Below are positions 42,009 through 52,952 of a stretch of DNA of 64,000 nt, in pieces; the first letter of the stretch is position 1; every line of letters starts with the position of its first letter. The stretch lies in NCBI RefSeq assembly GCF_014646815.1, contig NZ_BMNZ01000003.1, positions 558,001 through 622,000 on the forward strand, written 5' to 3'. The notes under the pieces are model-generated. The model made no database searches and was not told the DNA's origin. It saw only the letters and a program-made list of their open reading frames with translations. The DNA comes from Terrabacter tumescens. Lineage in GTDB: Bacteria > Actinomycetota > Actinomycetes > Actinomycetales > Dermatophilaceae. The position numbers and the translations under genes were made by a program.

Positions 42009-45000
42009 ATGTTGCTCCTGCGCGTGGTTCGGTTCCCGTTGGCGGCCCTCGGCCTGCTGTCCCTGGTCGTCCTCGTCAGGGCCGCCTCGGGCAGTCCGCT
42101 CGCGGCTTCTGTCGGCCGCGTCAGCCTCGGCCCCCTGGGCACCGCCGACGTGGGGCTGCACATCGGCGTCGTCGAGGCGACGCTGCTGACCCTGGTCGCC
42201 CTCGTCGGCACCGTGGTGGCCGTCTACAGCGCCCGCAATCTCGTCGGACAGCACCGCCTCGTCCGGTATGCCGCTCTGCTGACCACGACTGTCGGCGCCC
42301 TCGCGCTCGCGGTCACCGCCTCCTCCCTCCCCGTGCTGGCAGCCGCGTGGACGACGGGGTCGCTGACCCTCTCGGCACTGGTCGCCCACTCCGGGACGGC
42401 GAGCGCCGTCGAGGCGTCGCGCCAGGTCCGCGGGCGCCTCCTCGTCGGGGATGCCTTGCTCTGCGCGGGTGTCGTGGTCGCCGGACACGCGACCGGCACG
42501 CTCGACCGCGGGGCGCTCGCAGGTGCCGTGACCAACGCCGCCACCGTCGGCGTCACAGCCGCAGCGCTGCTCTTCGTCACGGCGGGCATGGTGCGCAGCG
42601 CGCTGGTGCCGGCCCACCGGTGGCTGCCCGAGACCGCCGAGGGTCCGTCGCCGGTGAGCGCTCTCCTGCATGCCGGCTTCGTCAACGGTGTCGGCGTGCT
42701 GGCCCTGCTCGTCTGGCCCATCCTCCAGGCCGCACCCGTGGCTCGCGGGGTCCTCCTCGTCGCGGGTGCGGCCACGGCCGCGCTCGCGACCGGCCAGCTG
42801 CGCACCCGAGCAGACATGAAGGGCCGTCTGGCGGCCTCGACCTCCTCGCAGATGGGCTACCTCGCCGTGCAGGCAGCGATCGGCATCCCGGCTGGGGTCC
42901 TGTTGCACGTCGTGGGGCACGGCATCTGGAAGGCGTCGCTCTTCCTCGGCGCCGGCGGCACCGTGGACCGACAGCGCACGGGCGGCACGAGCGTCGCGAG
43001 CGCCCCCGGCCGGCCGGCATACGGCCCCCGGTGGATCGCCCCGACGGCAGTCGGTGCGTCGGCTCTGCTCGTCGCCTGGACGGCCGTCGTGCCGGTTGCC
43101 GGCTGGCCGTCCCTCACCGCGCCCGCGGAGCTGCTGCCCTTGGGCCTCGCGATGGCCGTCACGGCCAGCGGCCTGCTGGCGGTGCTGCGCCGGCGCGTCC
43201 CCTCCGGCCCCCGGGCCTTCGGTGGTCTCGTCGTGGTGACCGTCGCTGCCACCTACGTGCTCGTGCTGCGTGGCCTCGGCTCCGCCCTCGCCGAAGCGCT
43301 CGGTGAGCCGACCGCCTGGTCCGAGGCAGGCGCTGGGGTGCTCGCCGTCGTGGCGGTGGGACTGCTCGGCCTCATCGCCGCCGGTGCTGCTCTCGACGCG
43401 GCTGCCCGGGCCGGTCGCCGTCCCGGCCTCAGCCGGCGCGTCGCCCGCTCGGCGCTGCGCCCGTGGAGTGTGCGGGAGCGGCTGGCCGGATCCGCCTCCG
43501 TCGGACTGGCGGTCCCGCCCGTGACGGTGGAAGACGCGGACGCTGCGGCGAGCTCGGTCCGGGTCGCGGCCATGACCGGCGGGCCGCTCTACCCGTTGAC
43601 CGCCTTCGTCGCGAGCAACCCCCTGGCCGCGCTGGAGAGTCTCCCGATGGACGAGGCCGTCAGTCTCAGCTCCGAGCTGCACGGCGCCCGCACCGGGCCG
43701 TCCGCCCGTGACCTGCGCGATGCCCTGGCCACCGGCCGGGCCCGTGACGAGGACCTCGATGCCGTCGCCACCGAGGTCGCCCTTCCGGCGCCGCAGGAGG
43801 GCGATTCGGGCACGGCGCTCCTCACCGTGGGCACCACCCTCGCCGTCCGGTCGTTGCTGCTGGCCGACGACCCGGACGCCGGGCAGATCGAGTGGGCTGC
43901 AGCAGCGCTCCGGCGGGCTGGTGTGGAGCCCGACCGCCGGGTTCGCACGCCCCTGGACGTGGTCACCGCGGGCGCGGTCGGCAGCTCTGCAGGCCGTGCA
44001 GCCGCCCGGATCGAGCGGCGGGCGCGCGAGCTGGGTCACCACGCCTGCGCCCGGAGCCTGGCAGGCGCGGGGTGGCCCGGCGCGACCGGTCCGTGGACCG
44101 AGCTGCGCGCCGGCGCCGACGGCCTCGACGCGGCGCTGCGCGTGCGCGGAGCGGGCGAGGTCGTCCGCGCCCTGCCCGCGGAGCCCGAGGCCACGATCGC
44201 CGCCCTGCTGACCCACCTGGGACTGCGTCCGCAGGACCGTCCCAGGTTCATCGCCCGAGTGCTCGCGCGCGACCCCGGCTGGCCCGCGCACCTGGCGTGG
44301 CGAGCTCGGCACGAGCGGCTGGCGCACGACGGGGCCGAGACCATCGCGAGCCGTCTCACGTCCCCGACGGCTCCCCACCGTCTCGTCGAGGAGCTCGTAG
44401 CCGCGCGCCTGGCCCTCGAGGTCGTCACCGCGGAGGCCTGGGTCCCGAAGCTTCTCGGACGTCCCTTCGACTCCGCGGAACTCGTCAGCTTCACCCACGA
44501 CGGCCTCGCGCCCATCCTGGCGATGGCGATGTCGGTCGGGCTCGTCCACGACGACGTGACCAAGGAAGAGGTGCGCGAGGCTGCTCGCCTGCTCGCTCCG
44601 CTGGCGGGCGGGCGGCTGGGACCGCTGCGCGCCGAGGTGCTCGAGCGCGCCTACCGGCGGGAGCTGCTCTCGACCCTCACCGGCGCGGGAGCGCCGGGTG
44701 GTGGCGCGACGGCCCCGGATGGCGGCGTCGCGACGGCGGCAGCCGGCGGGGCGGTGGCCAGAGGTGCCGCGGCCAACCAGGCGGCGCCCGGACCGGCGGC
44801 GCAGCTGATCACCTGCATCGACGTCCGTTCCGAGCGGCTGCGTCGTCATCTGGAGGATCAGGGCCCCTGGGAGACCATCGGCGCCGCCGGCTTCTTCGGG
44901 GTTCCCTTGCGGCACCATGGCCCTGAGGGAACGGTCAGCGAACGGACTCCGGGCCTGCTGCGTCCTCGGCTGCAGGTCACCGAGCAGCGCCCCCGGACCC

Positions 45001-46334
45001 ACGGCCTCACGGGAACCGGCGACGCCCTGACGTCGGCGACGACGTCCCTCGAGGCCGCACCCGGTCTGCCCTTCGCCTGGGCCGAGCTTGCCGGCTGGCT
45101 GCAGGCCCCGCTGGTGCTCGCCTCCACGCTGATGCCGCGCCTGGCCGGACTCCTTCGCACCTCGGGGCGGCGCACCTTGACCATGCCGCACCGGGGACGG
45201 CTCGACGTCGTCGAGCAGCTGGGCGTCGAGGCCCTGGCCGACGCCGCTGCCGGCTTCCTCGCGTCCACCGGGACCGAGTGGCTCGCGCCGCTGGTCGTCA
45301 TTGCGGGGCACGGGGGCACCGTCACCAACAACCCGCACGTCGCGGCATACGACTGCGGCGCCTGCGGCGGCTCCGCGAGCGACGTCAACGCACGGGCCAT
45401 GGCTGCGGCGCTGGAGGACCCCGGGGTGCGCGCCGAGCTCGCCGCACGGGGACTGCGGATTCCCAGCGGGACCCACTTCGTCGCAGCGGTCCACGACACC
45501 ACCCGAGACATCGTCGAGGTCCTCGACCGGCACGAGGTGCCGACGTCCTCGACGGACGTGCTGCGGCTCCTCGAGATGGACCTGGCCCGTGCCGGTGAGG
45601 CCGTGCGCTCGGAACGACTGGCTCTCCTGCCGGATGCCCGTGGCGACGCACCTCGCTCACAGCTGCGGCACGTCCAGGCGCGCGCCGCCGACTGGGCTCA
45701 GCCGCGGCCCGAGTGGGGACTGGCCGGGGCCGCGACGATCATCGTCGGTCCGCGATGGCTCACGGAGAGGACGGACCTGAGGGGCCGGGCCTTCCTCCAG
45801 TCCTACCGCCCGGATCTCGACCCCGACGCGTCGGTCCTGGAGCAGCTGCTCGCTGCACCGGTCGTCGTCGCCCAGTGGATCACGGCGCAGTACTGGACCT
45901 CCACGGTCGACCCGCACCGCTTCGGCGCCGGCGACAAGACGACCCACAACGTCATCGGGGACGGAGCCCGCCTCTCCGCGGTGCTGACCGGCGTGCGGGG
46001 TGACCTACGCATCGGGCTGCCGTGGCAGGCCGTCTCGCCGACCGCGCCGCACGGAGCGGACTCCCCCGCCATCCTGCACGACGGACCGTGGTCGGGTCCG
46101 ACGCAGCACCAGCCCCTGCGCCTGCTCGCGGTCGTGTGCGCCGAGCCGGCGGCGGTCGAGCAGGTGCTGGCCCGTCAGCCGGACGTCGCCCGTCTCGTAA
46201 CCGGTGGCTGGATCACGCTGAGCGTCATCGACCCGGTGGACGGACGCGCGCTGACGCGCACCCGCGACGGAGCGTGGACGCCCGAGGGCGCCGGCTCCCC
46301 CACACCACCTCGACCGGCCTGGGACGCGGGGTGA
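42009..46334 (+). CDS. dabB-dabA: Single-chain DabB-DabA inorganic carbon (CO2-to-bicarbonate) pump
   Basis: About 1441 aa. The N-terminal ~520 residues are a DabB-like proton channel of the NuoL/MrpA kind (many spans; ALVPAHRWLPETAEGPSPVS, LLHAGFVNGVG, TSSQMGYLAVQAAIG). The rest is DabA (DUF2309/UPF0753), a beta-carbonic-anhydrase-like subunit. Its zinc site is complete: Cys936 and Asp938 in TCIDVRSE, His1101 in AGHGGTV, Cys1116 in DCGAC; the 15-residue His-Cys spacing equals that in Halothiobacillus DabA. The pair uses ion gradient to make cytosolic bicarbonate. Usually dabB and dabA are separate genes. The start is uncertain: ATG 42009 or ATG 41979, no clear ribosome site. A Gly/Ala-rich linker at about 895-925 (GAGAPGGGATAPDGG) is unusual. 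Confidence 0.87.
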   Translation: MLLLRVVRFPLAALGLLSLVVLVRAASGSPLAASVGRVSLGPLGTADVGLHIGVVEATLLTLVALVGTVVAVYSARNLVGQHRLVRYAALLTTTVGALALAVTASSLPVLAAAWTTGSLTLSALVAHSGTASAVEASRQVRGRLLVGDALLCAGVVVAGHATGTLDRGALAGAVTNAATVGVTAAALLFVTAGMVRSALVPAHRWLPETAEGPSPVSALLHAGFVNGVGVLALLVWPILQAAPVARGVLLVAGAATAALATGQLRTRADMKGRLAASTSSQMGYLAVQAAIGIPAGVLLHVVGHGIWKASLFLGAGGTVDRQRTGGTSVASAPGRPAYGPRWIAPTAVGASALLVAWTAVVPVAGWPSLTAPAELLPLGLAMAVTASGLLAVLRRRVPSGPRAFGGLVVVTVAATYVLVLRGLGSALAEALGEPTAWSEAGAGVLAVVAVGLLGLIAAGAALDAAARAGRRPGLSRRVARSALRPWSVRERLAGSASVGLAVPPVTVEDADAAASSVRVAAMTGGPLYPLTAFVASNPLAALESLPMDEAVSLSSELHGARTGPSARDLRDALATGRARDEDLDAVATEVALPAPQEGDSGTALLTVGTTLAVRSLLLADDPDAGQIEWAAAALRRAGVEPDRRVRTPLDVVTAGAVGSSAGRAAARIERRARELGHHACARSLAGAGWPGATGPWTELRAGADGLDAALRVRGAGEVVRALPAEPEATIAALLTHLGLRPQDRPRFIARVLARDPGWPAHLAWRARHERLAHDGAETIASRLTSPTAPHRLVEELVAARLALEVVTAEAWVPKLLGRPFDSAELVSFTHDGLAPILAMAMSVGLVHDDVTKEEVREAARLLAPLAGGRLGPLRAEVLERAYRRELLSTLTGAGAPGGGATAPDGGVATAAAGGAVARGAAANQAAPGPAAQLITCIDVRSERLRRHLEDQGPWETIGAAGFFGVPLRHHGPEGTVSERTPGLLRPRLQVTEQRPRTHGLTGTGDALTSATTSLEAAPGLPFAWAELAGWLQAPLVLASTLMPRLAGLLRTSGRRTLTMPHRGRLDVVEQLGVEALADAAAGFLASTGTEWLAPLVVIAGHGGTVTNNPHVAAYDCGACGGSASDVNARAMAAALEDPGVRAELAARGLRIPSGTHFVAAVHDTTRDIVEVLDRHEVPTSSTDVLRLLEMDLARAGEAVRSERLALLPDARGDAPRSQLRHVQARAADWAQPRPEWGLAGAATIIVGPRWLTERTDLRGRAFLQSYRPDLDPDASVLEQLLAAPVVVAQWITAQYWTSTVDPHRFGAGDKTTHNVIGDGARLSAVLTGVRGDLRIGLPWQAVSPTAPHGADSPAILHDGPWSGPTQHQPLRLLAVVCAEPAAVEQVLARQPDVARLVTGGWITLSVIDPVDGRALTRTRDGAWTPEGAGSPTPPRPAWDAG

Positions 46335-46702
46335 CGCCAGCAGCTCGTCCGCTGACACCGTGTGCCGTGGAGCGCCCGGCCCTTCCGTCGACGAGCGAAG
46401 GCGCTTGGTCTGCATGGGTGTTCGGAGACAAACGGGGCTTGCCACCGGCATCAGCGGCGATCTCTGCCACACGTTGGCGATGGCCAGGCGTCGTCGGCCA
46501 CGCCACTGATCTGACGATCAGTACCCGGAGTTCCGCGCCAACGGCGGCCGGGTGGGCGGCAACGGCGGACTCCCAGGAGCCGCGACGCTGTCCCACCGCC
46601 ATACGCGAGCCCTCAGCCCATGGGACGTCGGAGGGTGACGCCGGACGACAGAAGGGCCCCGAACCGCGTTTCCGCTGGTCAGAGGCCCTTCTGTGCACTG
46701 GG
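46335..46702. other. 368-bp region without a gene
   Basis: Between the DabB-DabA stop and the tRNA. Holds CTGATC-TGAC-GATCAG (46506-46521) and the tRNA terminator hairpin. Frames crossing it on both strands show no homology or ribosome sites. Confidence 0.55.
46648..46694 (-). terminator. Hairpin downstream of tRNA-Tyr
   Basis: ACAGAAGGGCC (46648-46658) pairs with GGCCCTTCTGT (46684-46694), 11 bp, 25-nt loop, starting 9 nt after the tRNA 3' end. Confidence 0.7.
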
Positions 46703-46783
46703 TGGCAGGTGAAGGATTCGAACCTTCGTAGCTCTCGCGACGGATTTACAGTCCGTTTCCATTGGCCGCTCGGACAACCTGCC
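46703..46783 (-). tRNA. tRNA-Tyr (anticodon GTA)
   Basis: Acceptor arms GGCAGGT and ACCTGCC pair perfectly with discriminator A. The anticodon loop holds GTA (complement at 46747-46749), the T loop is GGTTCGAATCC, and a long class II variable arm (CGCGAGAGC region) fits bacterial tRNA-Tyr. CCA is not fully encoded (ACC follows). Confidence 0.96.
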
Positions 46784-46919
46784 TTGGTGCGTCTGGAAGG
46801 ATAGCAAGAGATCGGGCGCGGTCCGAAATCGGGGCCGTCGCCATGCTTTCGTCGTGTCCACAGCCCTCCACGGCGCGCGCCCGACAGCCCAGCCAACAGC
46901 ATGCGGAAGGACCCCACCG

Positions 46920-47414
46920 ATGGCCGACTCGTCGTTCGACATCGTCAGCAAGTTCGACAAGCAGGAGATCGCCAACGCGGTCAACAGCGCGAGCAAGGAG
47001 ATCGCGACGCGCTACGACTTCAAGAACGTCGGCGCGTCCGTCGACCTGGCCGGCGAGGTCATCAAGATGAAGGCGAACACCGAGGAGCGTTGCCTCGCAG
47101 TCCTCGACGTCGTGCAGACGCACCTCGTCAAGCGCAAGGTCAGCCTCAAGCACCTCGACGTGCCGGAGGCCGGACCGCGCCTGTCGGGCAAGGAGTACCA
47201 CCTCGACGCGCCGCTCAAGGAGGGCATCTCCCAGGAGAACGCCAAGAAGATCAACAAGCTGATCCGCGACGAGGGTCCCAAGGGCGTCAAGAGCCAGATC
47301 CAGGGTGACGAGCTGCGCGTCTCGAGCAAGTCCCGCGACGACCTCCAGGCCGTCCAGCGCATGCTGCGCGAGGCCGAACTCGACGTCGCACTGACCTTCA
47401 CCAACCAGCGCTGA
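46920..47414 (+). CDS. yajQ: YajQ family cyclic-di-GMP / nucleotide-binding protein
   Basis: A 164-aa cytosolic protein of the UPF0234 family with two ferredoxin-like domains. Conserved blocks: SSFDIVSKFDKQEIANAVNS, ATRYDFKNVG, ISQENAKKINKLIRD, KGVKSQIQGDELRVSSKSRD, DLQAVQRML. Members bind RNA, nucleotides or c-di-GMP. ATG 46920 follows GGAAGGA. Single gene with two hairpins after it. Confidence 0.93.
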   Translation: MADSSFDIVSKFDKQEIANAVNSASKEIATRYDFKNVGASVDLAGEVIKMKANTEERCLAVLDVVQTHLVKRKVSLKHLDVPEAGPRLSGKEYHLDAPLKEGISQENAKKINKLIRDEGPKGVKSQIQGDELRVSSKSRDDLQAVQRMLREAELDVALTFTNQR

Positions 47415-47421
47415 ACCGCCG

Positions 47422-47446
47422 GGTTCGCTTGCCCGACAAGCGAACC
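47422..47446 (+). terminator. yajQ terminator hairpin
   Basis: GGTTCGCTTG and CAAGCGAACC form a perfect 10-bp stem with a 5-nt loop, 8 nt after the yajQ stop. Confidence 0.8.
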
Positions 47447-47458
47447 ACGACGACAGAT

Positions 47459-47494
47459 CATGTATGCCGTCCGCTGCAGCGGGCGGCATACGTG
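47459..47494. repeat. Near-perfect 36-bp palindrome built from the GTATGCCG motif
   Basis: Arms CATGTATGCCG and CGGCATACGTG surround a core CCGCTGCAGCGG; mismatches are only G-T type. It sits between the convergent yajQ and Nudix genes and could terminate both. The arms contain the heptamer over-represented in this window. Confidence 0.8.
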
Positions 47495-47498
47495 CGTC

Positions 47499-48287
47499 TC
47501 AGAGGGGGCGGGCGAGGTCGCGGAGGTCCGGGAAGACCTCGACAGCCAGCGGCCACCAGAAGAGGTGGCCGCACAGCTCGGCATACTCCTGCGGCGTGAC
47601 CCAGCGGGTCTCGTGGATGCCGTCGTCACCGTCGTTGATGTCGGGGCGCGCGTCGTCCAGCCGGGTGCGGAACACCTGGAGGAACGGCTTGTCCCGGCCG
47701 AAGACGTTGTCGTCGGTGCGGGGCGTGAATCGCTCGTAGCCGCAAGGGATCACGTCCGAGTGGCGCAGCCGGAGGCCCGTCTCCTCGAACGTCTCGCGGA
47801 CGGCGTTCTCGACGGGCGTCTCGTCCGCCTCGCGCCACCCGCCGGGCGAGCCCCACTCCCCGCGACGGACGCTGTGCACGACGACGAAGTCGCCTCGTCG
47901 GTCGCGCACGAAGACCATGGCGGCCAGGACGCGCGCCGGGTCGAGGGGGTCGTCTGACGCGACGAGGTCGACGTCGCTGGGGCCGTTGGGGAAGCTCACG
48001 TCGAGGATGCGGCGGACGCCACGGTCACGCTTGCGCTTGCGCAGCCGCAGCCCGGACGCGTTCAGACGGCGGGCGAGTTCCACCCCGGTCGTCGGGGTCG
48101 CCCCGGCGTCGACGGCATCCTGCCAGCGACCCTCGGGCACGTCGTAGTGGTCGCCGTCGAACGAGCGCGGATGCAGGGCCGCGGCCCGCGCGACCTCGTG
48201 CAGCTCGTCGTAGGAGGCGTCGCTGACGAGGTGGGCGAAGAGCCGACCGTGGGCGGGCCAGATCGGCTGGTCGATCCACACGGTCAT
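47499..48287 (-). CDS. DUF4031-Nudix hydrolase fusion
   Basis: A 262-aa protein. The N-terminal ~85 residues are DUF4031 (VWIDQPIWPAHGRLFAHLVS, RSFDGDHYDVPEGRW), and the C-terminal part is a Nudix domain with the full box G-x5-E-x7-RE-x2-EE-x-G (GGWREADETPVENAVRETFE then ETGL). It hydrolyses a nucleoside diphosphate linked to another group; substrate unknown. Start ATG 48287. Confidence 0.88.
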   Translation of the reverse strand: MTVWIDQPIWPAHGRLFAHLVSDASYDELHEVARAAALHPRSFDGDHYDVPEGRWQDAVDAGATPTTGVELARRLNASGLRLRKRKRDRGVRRILDVSFPNGPSDVDLVASDDPLDPARVLAAMVFVRDRRGDFVVVHSVRRGEWGSPGGWREADETPVENAVRETFEETGLRLRHSDVIPCGYERFTPRTDDNVFGRDKPFLQVFRTRLDDARPDINDGDDGIHETRWVTPQEYAELCGHLFWWPLAVEVFPDLRDLARPL

Positions 48288-48426
48288 GGCCCGAAGCCTA
48301 GGCCAGGCCTCCGGGAAGCGCCCGGCCTCCCCCTGTGGACGACGCCGGCCGGCGCTCCCCCGCCCGACCTAGCCTCGAACGCACGTGGCCACCGTCCGGT
48401 CGGCCTCCCGATCGAGGAGTAGACAC

Positions 48427-48717
48427 ATGTCCCGTTCCGTCGTTGACACCGAACGCATCGCCGCTGCGGCCGCCGACATCAACCGGCTCGCCGACACCAT
48501 CACGTCGAGCACCTCCGAGCTGCGCGGCCGCCTCGCGGGCATGGGCGCCGACTGGCAGGGCCCGGCCAAGGTCGAGTTCGAGCGCGTCATGCACGACTAC
48601 CAGCGCATCCAGGCCCAGATGACCGAGGCCCTCGCTGACGTCGGCCGCCTGACGCTCAAGGCGTCGTCGGCCTACGCCGAGCACGAGAACGCGACGCGCG
48701 CGCTCTTCGCCCGCTGA
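48427..48717 (+). CDS. WXG100-family protein (ESAT-6-like)
   Basis: A 96-aa helical-hairpin protein with the WxG turn in GADWQGPAKVEF at about residues 40-51. It has the size and pattern of type VII secretion substrates. No secretion genes (eccC, eccD) lie in the window, so export is unproven. ATG 48427 is preceded by GAGGAG at 48413-48418. Followed by a hairpin terminator. Confidence 0.82.
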   Translation: MSRSVVDTERIAAAAADINRLADTITSSTSELRGRLAGMGADWQGPAKVEFERVMHDYQRIQAQMTEALADVGRLTLKASSAYAEHENATRALFAR

Positions 48718-48779
48718 GCCGGGAGGTCTCCTCCCCGACTGCACGGCTCCCCCGACGCCCCGACTCCACGACCCCCGAC

Positions 48780-48812
48780 GGCCCGGCGCCACACCCTGGA
48801 CGGCGCCGGGCC
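48780..48812 (+). terminator. Hairpin terminator after WXG100 gene
   Basis: GGCCCGGCGCC and GGCGCCGGGCC form an 11-bp perfect stem with an 11-nt loop. Confidence 0.75.
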
Positions 48813-48931
48813 CGCGCCGGAGGCGGTGAGCTCCCGCCCCTACGGTCGAGCCCGCCTCCGGCGCACTGTCGTGCACCGGCACGCGCGTGCATCGGCCTGC
48901 GCACCCCCGCACCCGCGCGCACGACGCCGAA

Positions 48932-48960
48932 GGGCGGCTCCCCCCTCGGGGGAACCGCCC
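48932..48960 (-). terminator. groEL terminator hairpin
   Basis: GGGCGG and CCGCCC, continued by CCCCC and GGGGG with one inner mismatch, form a compact stem 37 nt after the groEL stop. Confidence 0.75.
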
Positions 48961-48996
48961 TTCGAACGTGCTGTGACGCAGGTGGAGCAGGTGGGC

Positions 48997-50706
<1,710 letters not shown>

Positions 50707-50748
50707 TCATGTCGCTGCGAACCCAGCCCCTCGGCATACGGCCCATTT

Positions 50749-50810
50749 CTGTCACTCCCATGACGAGAGTGCTAACGCCATTATTGGCACTCTCGGGGTG
50801 AGAGTGCAAA
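50749..50810 (-). promoter_or_regulatory. Two tandem CIRCE (HrcA) elements upstream of groEL
   Basis: TTGGCACTC-N9-GAGTGCAAA (50784-50810) matches the CIRCE consensus TTAGCACTC-N9-GAGTGCTAA in 16 of 18 arm positions. CTGTCACTC-N9-GAGTGCTAA (50749-50775) is a second, with one perfect arm. The gap between them is 8 bp; the nearer one ends 121 bp before groEL. Confidence 0.85.
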
Positions 50811-50911
50811 CACTCGGGAGCTCTCGGCCGTGGCCGGCCTGCGCCCCCGAGCACCCCCGAACCACACCGCACACTCGCAAGCTCACAGCGGGCGTATGCC
50901 GTCCGCTCGGC

Positions 50912-51337
50912 TCAGGCGCCCACGGCCGGGGCCAGCGCTCCTGCGATCCGCACGGCATACTCCGCGGACTCCTGTTCCGAGGCGTACTTCGTGCGCGGCC
51001 AGAAGAAGCCCCGCAGACCATCGCCCTTGGTGCGCGGCACGACGTGCACGTGGAGGTGCGGGACCGACTGGCTCACGACGTTGTTCATCGCCACGAAGCT
51101 GCCCTGCGAGCCGAGGGCGTCGACGACGGCGGCGGCCAGGCGCTGGGTCGCCCCGAGCAGCGTGGCGTGCAGGTGGGCGGGCAGGTCGAGCAGCGTGTCG
51201 ACGTGCTGCCGCGGCACGAGCAGCACGTGGCCCTTGAAGACGGGCCGGCGGTCGAGGAAGGCGACGAGGTCAGGCTCGTCGAGCACGACGTCGGCGGGGA
51301 CGTCACCGGCGACGATCGAGCAGAAGACGCAGTCCAT
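50912..51337 (-). CDS. HIT-family nucleotide hydrolase
   Basis: A 141-aa protein of the histidine-triad family, with HLHVHVV as the HxHxHxx active site and [10 protein letters not shown] at the N-terminus (Cys pair). Hydrolyses AMP-linked or dinucleoside polyphosphate substrates. Start ATG 51337. Downstream, GTATGCCGTCCG at 50894-50905 repeats the motif of the 47459 palindrome. Confidence 0.9.
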   Translation of the reverse strand: MDCVFCSIVAGDVPADVVLDEPDLVAFLDRRPVFKGHVLLVPRQHVDTLLDLPAHLHATLLGATQRLAAAVVDALGSQGSFVAMNNVVSQSVPHLHVHVVPRTKGDGLRGFFWPRTKYASEQESAEYAVRIAGALAPAVGA

Positions 51338-51382
51338 GGCGACACACTCCCACGGCGGGCCGGCGGGAGGCCCGCGAGCGGG

Positions 51383-51913
51383 CTAGTGGCAGATGACGAG
51401 CAGGACGCAGCCGCCGCTGCTCGAGGTGGGCGACGGCGTCGACGTCGGGTGGGGCTTCTTCGTCGGCTTCGGCTTGGGGTTGCCGGGCGTCGACGTCGCC
51501 GTGGGGCTCGGGGCTGCCGTCGAGCTCGGGGCCGGCGGGGTCGTGGCGCGGGACGCCGACGGCGCGGGGGCCGTGACCGTCGGCACCGAGCTGGTCGGGG
51601 CCGAGGCGGGGTCCACGACGGCCGTCGCCGGCCGGGTGCTCGTCTGCTGACCGGCGCTCGGAGTGCCGGTCGCGCTCGTCTCGTCCGAGGACTCGGCCAG
51701 ACCCCAGCCGTCGTCGGACGTCGTGCTGGCCCAGTCCCCGCCGGGGAGCCCGGGGAAGCCGCTGGACGCCATGGCCTCGTCGCTCCAGCTGTCGCCGGAC
51801 CAGTAGGCGACGCCGCCGGTGGCGAGCAGCGCGACGGCGGCGAGGACTGCCGCGATGACGAGCTTTCGTCGGGACTTCGAGCCGGGCGTGGAGGAGCGGA
51901 ACTCGGTCGACAT
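51383..51913 (-). CDS. Membrane-anchored Ser/Thr/Pro-rich protein
   Basis: A 176-aa protein with a basic N-terminus, one span ([20 protein letters not shown]) and an extracellular low-complexity region rich in Thr, Pro, Ser and Ala, ending in a Lys/Pro segment ([20 protein letters not shown]) and CVLLVICH. Probably a wall-spanning stalk; composition makes homology unreliable. ATG 51913. Confidence 0.6.
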   Translation of the reverse strand: MSTEFRSSTPGSKSRRKLVIAAVLAAVALLATGGVAYWSGDSWSDEAMASSGFPGLPGGDWASTTSDDGWGLAESSDETSATGTPSAGQQTSTRPATAVVDPASAPTSSVPTVTAPAPSASRATTPPAPSSTAAPSPTATSTPGNPKPKPTKKPHPTSTPSPTSSSGGCVLLVICH

Positions 51914-52017
51914 GGGTCACCAACGTAGACGAACCGGGCGTCTCGCGCCTGCTCGAGGCGGGGCCGCTACGGTGGGCGCATGCTCGACGAGACGTGGATC
52001 ACATCCGGGACGACCGC

Positions 52018-52917
52018 ATGACCGAGGGCGTCGTCGGGGCGGGTTCGACGGGCTCGTCGGCTGGCTTCGTCGAGGTCGCGGACCGCGTCTTCGTCGCCCG
52101 CTACCGCCAATGGGACGTCAACGTCGGGCTCGTCCTCGGTCGGCACGGCGCGGTCGTCATCGACACCCGCGCGAGCGACCGGCAGGGCGCCCAGGTGCTC
52201 GACGACATCCACCGCCTCGGCCGCGACATCGAGGTCCGCCACGTCGTCAGCACGCACGTGCACTTCGACCACACGTTCGGCAACGCCGCGTTCGAGACCG
52301 CGATCGTGCACGCCCACGACAACGTCGGTCGCACGACCCAGTCAGCGGCCGAGCACATCCAGGCCCTCGTCCGCGCCGACCCGGGGGCGGCCCCGGAGTA
52401 CGGCTACACCGAGCGCGACGCCGCCGAGGTCCTGGCGACGGTGGTCCGCGGCCCGGACCGCACCTTCGGCTCCAACGCCACCATCGACCTCGGTGACCGC
52501 GTCGTGACGATGGCGTATGCCGGCCGCGGCCACACCGACGGCGACGTGGCCGTGCTCGTGCCCGACACCGACGTCATGTTCCTCGGGGACCTCGTCGAGG
52601 AGAGCGCGCACCCGTCGTTCGGCGACGACTGCTGGCCGCTCGAGTGGGCCGACACCCTGACCTCGCACCTCGTGCAGGTGTCGGAGCGCACCGTCGTCGT
52701 GCCGGGCCACGGCCGACCGGTCGACGAGGCGTTCGTGACGCGGCAGCGCGACGACGTCGCAACGGTGGCGGCGGTGATCCGCGAGCGCCGGCTGGCTGAG
52801 GGCTCGCTCGAGGACGCGCTGCGCGAGCCGGACACGCGCCTGCCCTATCCGTTGGACCAGCTCGAGTCCGCGATCCGCCGCGGCTGGGACCACCTCACCC
52901 CGCCGCCCACCCCCTGA
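52018..52917 (+). CDS. MBL-fold metallohydrolase
   Basis: A 299-aa metallo-beta-lactamase fold protein. Zinc motif STHVHFDHTFGN (HxHxDH), further ligands in AYAGRGHTDGDVAV, Asp in MFLGDLVEE and His in VVPGHGRPVD. Substrate unknown, possibly glyoxalase II- or quercetinase-like. ATG 52018 is used; GTG 51994, eight codons upstream in frame, is an alternative, and neither has a strong ribosome site. Confidence 0.85.
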   Translation: MTEGVVGAGSTGSSAGFVEVADRVFVARYRQWDVNVGLVLGRHGAVVIDTRASDRQGAQVLDDIHRLGRDIEVRHVVSTHVHFDHTFGNAAFETAIVHAHDNVGRTTQSAAEHIQALVRADPGAAPEYGYTERDAAEVLATVVRGPDRTFGSNATIDLGDRVVTMAYAGRGHTDGDVAVLVPDTDVMFLGDLVEESAHPSFGDDCWPLEWADTLTSHLVQVSERTVVVPGHGRPVDEAFVTRQRDDVATVAAVIRERRLAEGSLEDALREPDTRLPYPLDQLESAIRRGWDHLTPPPTP

Positions 52918-52952
52918 CACCCCTGATCCCACCCCCTCGGAGTCCCTGGTCG

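Noticed and set aside
41991..45533. 1180-codon open frame on the minus strand
   Set aside because: Shadow of the DabB-DabA gene; the plus frame has catalytic motifs and membrane spans, while the minus frame is a low-complexity Arg/Gly/Asp-rich sequence.
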